A program made the position numbers and the translations under genes. This document shows, in pieces, positions 1-7,900 of a DNA stretch of 60,816 nt. Each line of letters opens with the position of its first letter. Position 1 is the first letter of the stretch. The notes beneath the pieces are model-generated. The model did no database searches. It was not told the DNA's origin and saw only the letters and a list, made by a program, of their open reading frames with translations. Source of the DNA: a virus; IMG/VR virus record IMGVR_UViG_3300037882_001949, positions 1-60,816 of that record; one strand, written 5' to 3'.

Positions 1-130
1 TACAATTATTACATATTATTTTAACTTTAGATTTTGCATTTATATAAGTTACTAAAGAATAATCATATTTATCATTATGTACAATTTTTGCTTTTTCAAT
101 AAATTGTTTTGTTGTTAAACGTTTTTTCAT
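1..130 (-). CDS. Partial DUF723-like protein, N-terminus (homing-nuclease-associated)
   Basis: This gene runs off the left edge of the window on the minus strand; only about 43 N-terminal residues are visible. They contain FIEKAKIVHNDKYDYSLV and YINAKSKVKIICNNC, the pattern of the DUF723-type repeat (FI.KA..IHG.KYDYS), which is common in phage proteins carrying a nuclease domain such as HNH or Vsr-like. The assignment is from family memory; the catalytic part would lie outside the window. A near-consensus host-type promoter reads into it at 135-166, leaving almost no leader. It is divergent from the gene at 193 and lies close to a NAMPT gene already invaded by mobile elements, so a homing role is plausible but not shown. 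Confidence 0.6.
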   Translation of the reverse strand, partial: MKKRLTTKQFIEKAKIVHNDKYDYSLVTYINAKSKVKIICNNC

Positions 131-134
131 AATA

Positions 135-166
135 CAAAGATAGTGAATAGTTCTGTAAATACCAAA
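135..166 (-). promoter_or_regulatory. Bacteroidota-type promoter for the leftmost minus-strand gene
   Basis: Read on the minus strand, a TTTG box (163-166) is followed after exactly 20 bases by TATCTTTG (135-142), a perfect match to the Bacteroidota consensus TTTG-N19/20-TAnnTTTG. The start codon at 128-130 lies only four bases beyond the -7 box, so the transcript would be leaderless or nearly so, or translation starts further in. Confidence 0.6.
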
Positions 167-192
167 TTATTTAACAAATATTTTAATAAAAA

Positions 193-678
193 ATGAAAAT
201 AACAATAACGGATAATCCAGATACAACTTCAAATGATGCTTTATTAGCTAATAATATATCTTTTGATGAGTTTTGGCAAAAACACATTTGTCCAAATACT
301 GAATATGAAGAATTAGAATTTTTTGATGAACCAACAGGAATAAGAACTTTTAATTCTATTTATATCAAAACACCTTTTTTAGTAGAAGATATAATAAAAA
401 TTGTATGTAGTTTTGAAAGAGGTGAAGATGATTATGATATTATAGCTAATGCAGGATATGGACAAACATCATCTATGACAAGAAGAAGTATAGTTGGTAA
501 AAAGGGTATATATAGAGTATCTCCAGATTGCATTGAAGATATAAGCATAAAACCTTTAAAAGAATTTTCTAAAGATTATCCTAAATTTAATCGTAAAATT
601 TATGAAACTCTTATGAATGCTGTGGATGATTTTTATGATAATTTAAGAAAAAATATTAATAATGAAAACAAGAATTAG
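193..678 (+). CDS. Hypothetical protein, 161 aa
   Basis: I do not recognise this protein. It is acidic in its first half (EYEELEFFDEP) and lysine-rich at the end, with no signal peptide or membrane segment. A central stretch, IANAGYGQTSSMTRRS, looks like a folded core. It ends in TAG and overlaps the start of the NAMPT reading frame by 17 bases. Its position just upstream of a NAMPT fragment lacking its N-terminal part raises the possibility that it sits inside a further intervening sequence, but no group I core elements were seen in 1-660. Confidence 0.65.
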   Translation: MKITITDNPDTTSNDALLANNISFDEFWQKHICPNTEYEELEFFDEPTGIRTFNSIYIKTPFLVEDIIKIVCSFERGEDDYDIIANAGYGQTSSMTRRSIVGKKGIYRVSPDCIEDISIKPLKEFSKDYPKFNRKIYETLMNAVDDFYDNLRKNINNENKN

Positions 679-2050
679 ACAATTAACAGAACAAGAAAAA
701 CGTTCAAAAGGTGAACAACAAATGATTACTGATTGGTTGAAGATATTCCCTAAAGGTATTCTTTCTATTGTATCAGATACATTTGATCTTTGGAAACTAA
801 TTACTGAATATTTACCAGCTAATAAAGAAGCTATTATGAAAAGAGAAGGTAAATTAGTAATTAGACCTGATTGCTATTCAGAAGATACTTTGTTTTTAAC
901 CAATTATGGTTGGAAAAATATTGATGCTATAAAACAAGGGGCATTAGTAGCACAAGTAGAAGAAGATGGAAGCTATACTTTTGTACAACCAAGTAGAATT
1001 ATAGATGAACCGTATGAAGGTGAAATGTATAAATATACAGATTTTCATGGTAAAATGGATTTACTTGTTACGCCTAATCATAGAATGGTTTATAAACAAT
1101 TTGATAATTGGAAAGTAGATTATGCTGAAAACTGTAAACCTAATAATTATACAAAACAATTTATTAGAAGTGCGAAGGCGGTAAATAAAGGTAGAAAACT
1201 TTCTTTTATAGAAAGATTGAATATTGCTTTTCAAGCTGATGGTAGTTACCAAACAGGCGTTACTTCATCAATTAGATTTAGTTTTTCTAAAATAAGAAAA
1301 ATCCAAAGATTAGAAAATTTACTTAGAGAAAATAATATTGAATATACTACTTATAATCTAGGTGACGGTAAAACTGAATTTAATATTAAAATAGATAAAT
1401 CACAAGTAAGTAAAGATTTTAACTGGGTAAATATTAATAATTTATGCTCTAACTGGTGTCAAGAATTTATAGAAGAACTTTCACATTGGGATTCATCTAT
1501 TAGAAATGATGGAAGAATAAAGTTTGATACTACAAATACTGCTGTAATTTACACTGTTGAACTTATTGCTTTATCTTCTGGATATGGTTGTTTGATTTCT
1601 GAATATGAAGATGAAAGAAGTGAACTTTTTTCTAAAGTCTATACTGCTAATATTTTAATAGAAAATAAACTTGGAGGTCAATCTGTACAAGTAGAAAAAA
1701 CAACTTATAAAGGAAATATAGTTTGTGTTACTGTACCTACAGGTAGAGTTGTTGTTAAAAGAAACAGATGTACAATGGTTTGTGGTAATAGTGGGGATCC
1801 TGTTGATATTATTTGTGGGACTTCTGTAGGTTTAAAAGGTAAACCCTATGAAAAAGGAGTAATTGAATTACTCTGGGACATCTTTGGTGGCACTGTCAAT
1901 GAGCAAGGATATAAAGTTCTTGATCCTCATATTGGAGCAATCTATGGTGATAGTATTACGACTGAACGTCAAGTACAAATATATGAAAGATTGGCAGCTA
2001 AAGGTTTTGCAGCTACTAATATTGTATTAGGTGTAGGTAGTTTTACTTAA
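662..2050 (+). CDS. nampt: Nicotinamide phosphoribosyltransferase (NAMPT) fragment carrying an intein (exon 1, stops at an in-frame TAA)
   Basis: NAMPT makes nicotinamide mononucleotide from nicotinamide and PRPP; phage NAMPT can rebuild NAD+ in cells whose defences destroy it. NAMPT signatures are FPKGILSIVSDTFDLW (residues 29-44), KLVIRPD followed after the intein by SGDPVDIICG, then DPHIGAIYGDSIT and NIVLGVGSFT. The RPDSGDP loop contacts the substrate in NAMPT enzymes and is split by the intein after Asp70. The N-terminal 200 or more residues, including the catalytic His of the AEHS motif, are absent here. At 2048-2050 a TAA stands where NAMPTs have Tyr in SFTYQY; the downstream codons (QYNTRDTLG, 2051-2077) continue the family sequence to the intron at 2078/2079. 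As it stands the product is truncated: an error, a nonsense mutation or a decaying gene. Confidence 0.85.
   Translation: MKTRIRQLTEQEKRSKGEQQMITDWLKIFPKGILSIVSDTFDLWKLITEYLPANKEAIMKREGKLVIRPDCYSEDTLFLTNYGWKNIDAIKQGALVAQVEEDGSYTFVQPSRIIDEPYEGEMYKYTDFHGKMDLLVTPNHRMVYKQFDNWKVDYAENCKPNNYTKQFIRSAKAVNKGRKLSFIERLNIAFQADGSYQTGVTSSIRFSFSKIRKIQRLENLLRENNIEYTTYNLGDGKTEFNIKIDKSQVSKDFNWVNINNLCSNWCQEFIEELSHWDSSIRNDGRIKFDTTNTAVIYTVELIALSSGYGCLISEYEDERSELFSKVYTANILIENKLGGQSVQVEKTTYKGNIVCVTVPTGRVVVKRNRCTMVCGNSGDPVDIICGTSVGLKGKPYEKGVIELLWDIFGGTVNEQGYKVLDPHIGAIYGDSITTERQVQIYERLAAKGFAATNIVLGVGSFT
872..1789 (+). mobile_element. Intein (about 306 aa) with degenerate LAGLIDADG-type endonuclease, inserted in NAMPT RPD/SGDP
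   Basis: The intein spans residues 71-376 of the frame starting at 662. It begins with Cys (CYSEDTLFLTNYGWKNIDAI, block A), has the block B TPNH motif in DLLVTPNHRMVY, and ends with NIVCVTVPTGRVVVKRNRC (block F) and MVCGN followed by the +1 extein Ser (block G). Cys1, the TxxH motif, the terminal Asn and the +1 Ser are all present. The penultimate residue is Gly rather than the common His, as in some active inteins. The centre (IAFQADGSYQT and later FIEELSHWDSSI) resembles the two helices of a DOD/LAGLIDADG endonuclease. Removing it joins RPD to SGDP, the uninterrupted family motif. Confidence 0.9.
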
Positions 2051-2078
2051 CAATATAATACAAGAGATACATTAGGGT

Positions 2079-3261
2079 TGAGTTTTCACAACTGCGAGCC
2101 CCCTTATACAGTGATGTATATTGAATAATTGGAAGAATTGCTGGGAAGTGTTTAAAATCATTATCAGCAGCCGAGTCTCATGGAAGTATGAGGAAGGTTC
2201 AGAGACTAGGGACACTATGGTGAGCCCACAGCATCCAACTACTTGTAAATCAAGTAGATGATATAGTCCAATAAAATTTAACAATAATTTAACATTAAAA
2301 AGTTGCAACCTTAAGATAAATGTCGTAATTTTATACTAAATTAAAAGTATAAATATGAGAAATTGGAATAAATGGACAGAAGAAGATGTAGAATATCTTA
2401 AAGAAATCTATCCTAATGGAGAATCTAAAGGTTGTATCAAGTTACATGATAAATTTACTTTATCCGCAATTAAATATAAAGCAATTAAGTTAGGTATTAA
2501 ATCTAATAATTTTACAAAATGGTCTTTAGAAGAAAAATCTTTACTAATAGAATCTTGGAAAAAAGATACAATGAAAGAATTATTAAATAAATTTCCTAAT
2601 AGAAATTATAATCAACTAATCCATAAAGCTAGTCAATTAGAAGTAAAGTCTGAAACTAATAGAGCTAGAAAAGGAAGTTTAGAATTTTTAAATGAATTAA
2701 ATCTTAAAAGTTGTTATTGGTGGGGATTTATAATAGCTGATGGTCATATATCACATAAAGGAGAATTGGCAATAACTTTATCAAATTTAGATAAAGAACA
2801 CTTGTTAAAATTATCTAATATTTTAGATTGTAATATTTCTGAAAAAGGAAATTTTGTACATCTTAGAATAGGAGATAAATCTTTTGGTGAAAAATGGCTT
2901 AATACACTATCTATAAACGCACCTAAAACATATTTTCCTCCAGATTTATCAATATTCTACACAAAAGAATATTTATTACCTTTTGTTATAGGATTAATTG
3001 ATGGTGATGGGTGTATATGGGAAAGTAAAAATTGGTTAAATTTAAGAATAGAACTGCACGGCAAGTGGTTAAATACTTTACAATTAATATCTGATAAATT
3101 AAAAGAATTTTATGATATTAATTGTAAAATAAAAACTAGTAAACGTGGTTTTTCTCAACTTAATATTAATACTAAAAAGGATTTAAAAATTCTTAAAGAT
3201 TATATTTGTAATGTTGATTATTTAGAAAGAAAATGGAACAAACTAAGCAACCTATAAAGTG
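2079..3261 (+). mobile_element. Group I intron with internal homing endonuclease, inserted in NAMPT
   Basis: Classical core elements are present: an R-like element GTTCAGAGACTA at 2197-2208, an S-like element AGATGATATAGTCC at 2256-2269, and P/Q-like segments before them (ATTGCTGGGAA and TTATCAGCAGCCGAG, about 2137-2175). Splicing after T2078 and G3261 follows the group I rule (exon ends in U, intron ends in G) and joins T to TC to give Phe, restoring GFAAKGAW, equivalent to GFAMKATW of other NAMPTs. GCCC at 2098-2101 could pair with GGGT at the end of exon 1 as the guide. The endonuclease gene lies 3' of the S element, in the P9 region, and ends four bases before the 3' splice site. Confidence 0.9.
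2355..3257 (+). CDS. Intron-encoded LAGLIDADG homing endonuclease
   Basis: This 300-residue protein carries two LAGLIDADG-type motifs, WGFIIADGHIS (about residues 123-133) and FVIGLIDGDGCIW (about 213-225), as expected of a single-chain two-domain enzyme with both acidic metal ligands kept. The N-terminal 95 residues contain two tryptophan-containing helical repeats (WTEEDVEYLKEIYP and WSLEEKSLLIESW) resembling Myb/SANT-like DNA-binding modules, a frequent companion of phage homing enzymes. It would cut the intron-less NAMPT allele and drive intron homing. It lies wholly inside the group I intron. Confidence 0.9.
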   Translation: MRNWNKWTEEDVEYLKEIYPNGESKGCIKLHDKFTLSAIKYKAIKLGIKSNNFTKWSLEEKSLLIESWKKDTMKELLNKFPNRNYNQLIHKASQLEVKSETNRARKGSLEFLNELNLKSCYWWGFIIADGHISHKGELAITLSNLDKEHLLKLSNILDCNISEKGNFVHLRIGDKSFGEKWLNTLSINAPKTYFPPDLSIFYTKEYLLPFVIGLIDGDGCIWESKNWLNLRIELHGKWLNTLQLISDKLKEFYDINCKIKTSKRGFSQLNINTKKDLKILKDYICNVDYLERKWNKLSNL

Positions 3262-3611
3262 TCGCAGCTAAAGGAGCTTGGTTTGAAGTACAATCTAATA
3301 AACTAGCAGGACATGGAGATTGTGGAACAAATTGTGTAAATGAGGATTGTAAATCAGATGATTGTCGTCATTCATATAATATCTACAAAGACCCAATTAC
3401 TGATGATGGTACTAAAAAATCTTTGAAAGGATTATTGTGTGTAAGCAGACATAATGGACCTAAAAATGATATTCTTGATGAAGGAGAAATTTATGTTATT
3501 CAAGAATGTTCTTCACAAGGAGAAGATAAAGGTTTATTACAAATAATCTATGAAGATGGTAAATTTTATAATTTTCAAACACTAGAAGAAATAAGAAATA
3601 AATTAAGATAA
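3262..3611 (+). CDS. nampt: NAMPT exon 2 (C-terminal part)
   Basis: Joined to T2078, this exon reads FAAKGAWFEVQ, then a cysteine-rich insert (CGTNCVNEDCKSDDCRH), IYKDPITDDGTKKSLKGLL, and ends at TAA 3609-3611. GF-A-K-x-W and KDP-T-D-GTKKS-KG are characteristic of the C-terminal region of bacterial and phage NAMPTs. The cluster of four Cys and one His in about 17 residues is unusual for the family as I know it and might bind metal. The first codon is completed across the splice junction, so the exon has no start of its own, although a methionine-less TTG at 3423 could initiate a short peptide. Confidence 0.85.
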
Positions 3612-3620
3612 ATTTAATTA

Positions 3621-3715
3621 TTGTACCAACAACCTCTGACTCAAGGTCAAGTGTTGAGTTCCCTAGATATGTAACGTTCTAACTCTAGGTAGCTATATAA
3701 GAATGTTTAGTACAA
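3621..3715 (+). ncRNA. Candidate structured RNA downstream of NAMPT
   Basis: No credible gene lies here. The segment is closed by TTGTAC (3621-3626) pairing with GTACAA (3710-3715). Inside are CAACA/TGTTG and CTAGA/TCTAG helices, giving a multibranch fold, followed by a terminator at 3729-3757. It does not fold as a tRNA. Function unknown; it could be a processed small RNA or the 3' untranslated region of the NAMPT transcript. Confidence 0.4.
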
Positions 3716-3728
3716 GGCTTATATTAAT

Positions 3729-3757
3729 CCAGAGAGCTAAAGTCGTCTGGTATTTTT
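3729..3757 (+). terminator. Rho-independent terminator candidate after NAMPT
   Basis: A short CCAGA/TCTGG stem (3729-3733 with 3746-3750) is followed by TATTTTT. It lies 20 bases before the next gene. The stem is only five pairs, so termination may be weak. Confidence 0.45.
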
Positions 3758-3777
3758 AAACTAAATAATTAAAACTT

Positions 3778-4023
3778 ATGAAAAAATTACTTTTAATATT
3801 ATCAATAATAACAATTACATTAACTAATTGTACTGAGAATCAAAGAGCTAGAAATTTTGGAGGAAAAGAGAAGCTTTCATTACCAACAAATCATGTATTA
3901 ATTACTTGTTGTTGGAAACAAGATGATTTATGGCTTTTAACAAAAGATACTATAACAAATACTTATTATTGTAGAGAAAAATCATCGTGGGGTATTTGGA
4001 ATGGTGAAATTATAATCAAATAA
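3778..4023 (+). CDS. Small predicted lipoprotein, 81 aa
   Basis: The protein starts MKKLLLILSIITITLTNCTEN: two lysines, a hydrophobic core, and a lipobox (LTNC) with Cys at about residue 18, so it should be exported and lipidated. The mature part is about 63 residues with two adjacent Cys (ITCCW) and several Trp. Short phage lipoproteins often act at the envelope against superinfecting phage; that role is inference only. It follows the terminator at 3729-3757 and is followed closely by the gene at 4052. Confidence 0.7.
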   Translation: MKKLLLILSIITITLTNCTENQRARNFGGKEKLSLPTNHVLITCCWKQDDLWLLTKDTITNTYYCREKSSWGIWNGEIIIK

Positions 4024-4051
4024 CAATAAATAATAAACAAATATATAACAA

Positions 4052-4243
4052 ATGAAAAAACAAGTAAAAAACACAACTAAAACATCTCAATCTATTAGTA
4101 CTCATACCAAAGTAAGTAAAGGTATTTATAAACAAGTAAGTGGTAAATATGCAGTAAGACCAACAGTAAATGGTAAACGTTTACATGTTACTTTTACAAG
4201 TATTAAAGCTGCTAAAGCTTATTTAAAAGGTATTAATGGTTAA
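4052..4243 (+). CDS. Small basic protein resembling an AP2/integrase-type DNA-binding domain, 63 aa
   Basis: The sequence is strongly basic. After a Ser/Thr-rich N-terminus it has GIYKQVSGKYAVRPTVNGKR, then LHVTFTSIKAAKAYLKG. Short beta strands (GIY-KYAVRP-KRLHVTF) followed by one helix fit the AP2-like or integrase N-terminal three-strand fold that binds DNA, as in proteins attached to homing nucleases or integrases. This is a fold-level guess. A perfect terminator follows eight bases after the stop codon. Confidence 0.7.
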   Translation: MKKQVKNTTKTSQSISTHTKVSKGIYKQVSGKYAVRPTVNGKRLHVTFTSIKAAKAYLKGING

Positions 4244-4250
4244 TTAATTT

Positions 4251-4279
4251 ACAGGGGATTAATTTCCCCTGTATTTTTT
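4251..4279 (+). terminator. Strong rho-independent terminator
   Basis: ACAGGGGA (4251-4258) and TCCCCTGT (4265-4272) form a perfect 8-bp stem with a six-base loop, followed by ATTTTTT. It closes the transcript carrying the genes at 3778 and 4052. Confidence 0.9.
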
Positions 4280-4301
4280 AAAATTATTTAAATTAAATTA
4301 T

Positions 4302-4817
4302 ATGAAAATATTAAAAATAAGTGAAGATAAAGCATTAAATTTATATAAAGATGCTTCTAAAGAATTAAAAGAAATATTAGAAGATTCTTTTGGTAAAGAA
4401 TTTTTTAAACCTAAATCAATTACTGATAGAATTAAAACTATTGAAGATGTGTTTGAAGAATTAGGTGAGGATTATAATGATTATATACCACCTTTTCCAA
4501 AAGCTAAAACAAAAGAAGAAAAATCATGTAATGCTCAAATGTTATTGTTTAAAATAGCTAAAGTTTATAATGAAGGAACTATTTTAGATTGGAAAGATTC
4601 AAATCAACCTAAATATTTTAATTATAAGTATTTTTCTGGCGGTTCTTGTTTGGTTGATTCTCTTAGTTGGAATACTTATTGTAGTTATTCGGCTGGTTTA
4701 TTTTATAAAAGTAAATCATTAAGTGAAGATTCTTATAATAAATTTAAAAATATTTATAACGATTATTACCTCTTGGTAAAAAATAAATACTTAAAAAGGA
4801 TTTTAGTAAATAATTGA
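4302..4817 (+). CDS. Hypothetical protein, 171 aa
   Basis: Not recognised. The N-terminal 60 residues are helical and charged (DKALNLYKDASKELKEILED). The C-terminal half is rich in Tyr, Ser and aromatic residues (FSGGSCLVDSLSWNTYCSYS), with two Cys but no membrane segment. The helix-then-beta arrangement is common among Bacteroidota phage proteins of unknown function. It is the last plus-strand gene before the convergent late block and ends 28 bases before the bidirectional terminator. Confidence 0.75.
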   Translation: MKILKISEDKALNLYKDASKELKEILEDSFGKEFFKPKSITDRIKTIEDVFEELGEDYNDYIPPFPKAKTKEEKSCNAQMLLFKIAKVYNEGTILDWKDSNQPKYFNYKYFSGGSCLVDSLSWNTYCSYSAGLFYKSKSLSEDSYNKFKNIYNDYYLLVKNKYLKRILVNN

Positions 4818-4844
4818 AAGATTCCTGATGAAAGTAAATAAACT

Positions 4845-4880
4845 AAAACCCCCAATTACAATTAAGTAATTGGGGGTTTT
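4845..4880. terminator. Bidirectional terminator separating the plus-strand left arm from the late block
   Basis: A perfect 15-bp inverted repeat (AAAACCCCCAATTAC with GTAATTGGGGGTTTT) has a six-base loop. It gives a T run on the plus strand and an AGTTT tail on the minus strand. It lies exactly between the converging genes ending at 4817 and 4906. Confidence 0.95.
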
Positions 4881-4905
4881 TTATTAATACCGTTATTTAT
4901 AAATA

Positions 4906-7900
4906 TTATTTTTTAATATAACTATCTTTATTCCATAATCTAGCAACATCAACTACAGGTTTAACTACAGGTATTACTGAAAGTAAACTACCTACAAATT
5001 TATTTTCATCTTTTTTACTACCTCTCTTAAATTTATCACCAGTAATTATACTAGGTGAATATTGTATAACCTTAAACAAATCCTGCATAGTTTTAAGCAT
5101 TGGTATACTTAATTTAGCAGGGTCTGTTAAAGCTTTAGGATTATAAAAGTATAATAAATCACCACTAATTTGATTTAATTGATTTATCATAAATTTATAA
5201 CTAGGGTCTTTACGTTTTTTATCATCTTCAAAACCAACACCTGCTAATATTGTAGCTAATATTAAAGTTAATTCAGTATAATTCTTACGCATATTATATA
5301 AATCAGTTTCATTAAAAGTATATTTTTCAATAGATTCTATATCACTTTGTAATTTAGCAATCATTAATTTAAATCCTTTAACATAAGTTCTATATCTACC
5401 TTCAATAGTCATATCTAATCTTTCATCAAACCTTTCACTACCAAATCTACTTTCAATAGCAGCAGGTATCCACTTTTTAAATTGAAAAACAGATCTAAAT
5501 AAACTATATTGTTGTAATATTGCAGAATCTTTAGCTGAATATCTACCATGAATCATCTGATTAATTCTATGAATTTTATTAGTAGTTTTAAATATAGTAT
5601 TATCATCAAGTTTCTCACCCATTAATTCTACTTTCCATTCACCTTTTTCATCAAAAGCATCCCACATATTAATAATATTACCATCTTTAGTTTTAACCTT
5701 AGTATGTAATAATAATGCTATCATAGTACTAGTTTGCATTTGTTTTTCACCCATTCTTTGAGGTAAATACATTAAAGATTTAATTTTATCTTTATATTCA
5801 TTAGAACCAACATTAATCTTTTCTAGGTTGGTATAATCTTCCAACTCCATTAAAGGATTAAATAATGCTGATATTTTATTTAACTTAGAATCTTCAACCA
5901 TGTTTTCAGCACTGAATATCTTAATTGCTTTTAAATAATCTTTAGTGTTAAAATGTTTACCGCCAATAGCTTCAATTAAGTTACCTATATTACCTATAAC
6001 AGCATTTGTAATAGCATTAAAAGGATTTAAACCTATTCTAAGTAGTGAGGTATACTTAAGCATAAAATCAATATGTGGAGCATATTTTTCTTCTTTCTTA
6101 GATTCACCTAATACTTGCATTTTAATAAATCCATCAACAATTTTATTTAAATTACTCTCTTCACCATTAATAGTTCTATTTTTATTAGTACTTTTAATGA
6201 AATCCTGTTCTTTAATTACCTCTTGAAATAACCTTGTTTTAGGTAATATTTCAGTCATTTGTTCATAAGAGTTAGTAAAATACATAAACTTTAATAAAGA
6301 TGAACCTAAGTCTTTAGATTTGACTTCTGAGCTTATTTTACCAACATACTTAACTGGTACTTCATCTTTAATTAATTCTTCATCTAAAAGCAATCCTGAC
6401 TGTTTACCTTCACTAATTTCTAACATATAGTTAATACTATCTTTCATTTTACCAGTAATATTCTTATCAGATTTTAATATATCTAATAGTGATTGTTCAA
6501 CTATATTAGGTATAAAATCACTAGATATTTTATCAGAATATTGTTTAGGTAATTTACTTTTAATTTCATTAATTTCCCTTTGAAAGAAATCATAAAACTC
6601 TTTTAACTCTTTAGTATTTTGTATTATTTTATAGTTATTATTAACATATTTACTATCTCTTGGTTTAAATTGTCTATTAATAGAATCATAAGTAGCTATT
6701 TTATTTCTAAAAGCTTTACCTTCATCAGGTTTCATTTTAAAACTCTTACTAATTTCATTATAAAATTCAGTAGTGTAAGGTTTAGTAAGCGTTAAAGTAC
6801 CATTATATTCTTGTATAAATGTGTCATATATACTATCACCTTTTAATCCTTTAGAATTCTGATAAGTAGTTAATTTATCAACAGCCTCTTTAACCTTAGT
6901 AAAAGACTTCTTATTATTAATCTCAATTATATTCTGAGCTTTTTTAATTAATAAACCTATAGTTTTAGCTAAATAATTCTTAATATCAGCTAAAGTACTA
7001 AAATTAGCTTCTAAAGCTGAAATATCAGTATCAACAGTATTAAATATAGTTTCATCAAACTCTTTACCAGTAACACTATTCATCTCATCTAAAATATATG
7101 TTTTAGCATATTTCATAGTTATTTCTAATAAACCTGAAACTCTATCTTTAACACCTACAAGATTCTCTAAAGTATGTAATACTTTAACAGTTTTATCAAT
7201 ATTATTAACATTTGGTTTATTACCACTATTAATAACTTGCTCTAAACCATCTAAATAACTTTCAATTTCATCTAAAGTTTCATTAGCTAAATTTAATAAA
7301 GCTTGTTTATTATTATTTTCTAATAATTCTTTTAAACTTGATTCTATTTTTTCAATTTTAGCTTTAGTTTCATCATATTCTTTACTATCTACAGTTAATT
7401 TTTTTAAAGTATTCTTTAATTTACCTGATAATTGACTATAATAAACATATTCTGGTCTTATTTTCTTATCTAAAACCTTAGTTTTATTATCTAAACTATA
7501 TAAAGTAAGGTTTAAACTATCAACTTCATTAATCTTTTTACCAGTTAATATATAATTAGATAATTGTTTACTTAAACTATCTAATTCATTTTCTATATTA
7601 GAATTAGGGTTAAAAAGCTTTATAAAGGCTTTTAAGAGGTTTTTAATAGTTTCCCATAACTTTATACCATCTTCACTATTTAATTCATTAGGAAGCATTG
7701 TATTAGCTATTTGTTTAGCTATTAATTTACCTAAGAATTCGTGTTTTAATAGATTATCATCATTATTATAAGCATCAACATACTCTTTACCTAATATCTC
7801 TTTATAATTTAATCTTGAAATAAGATTTAAAGACCTTTTAACCAATATATGTTCATCACCTAAAGCTAAAGTTAAATGATGCGCTAATTCTTCTGGAAAA

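Noticed and set aside
2048-2050. TAA read as Tyr through stop-codon reassignment
   Set aside because: TAA ends most genes in the window, TAG and TGA end others, and the giant late genes are intact in the standard code, so recoding is not supported.
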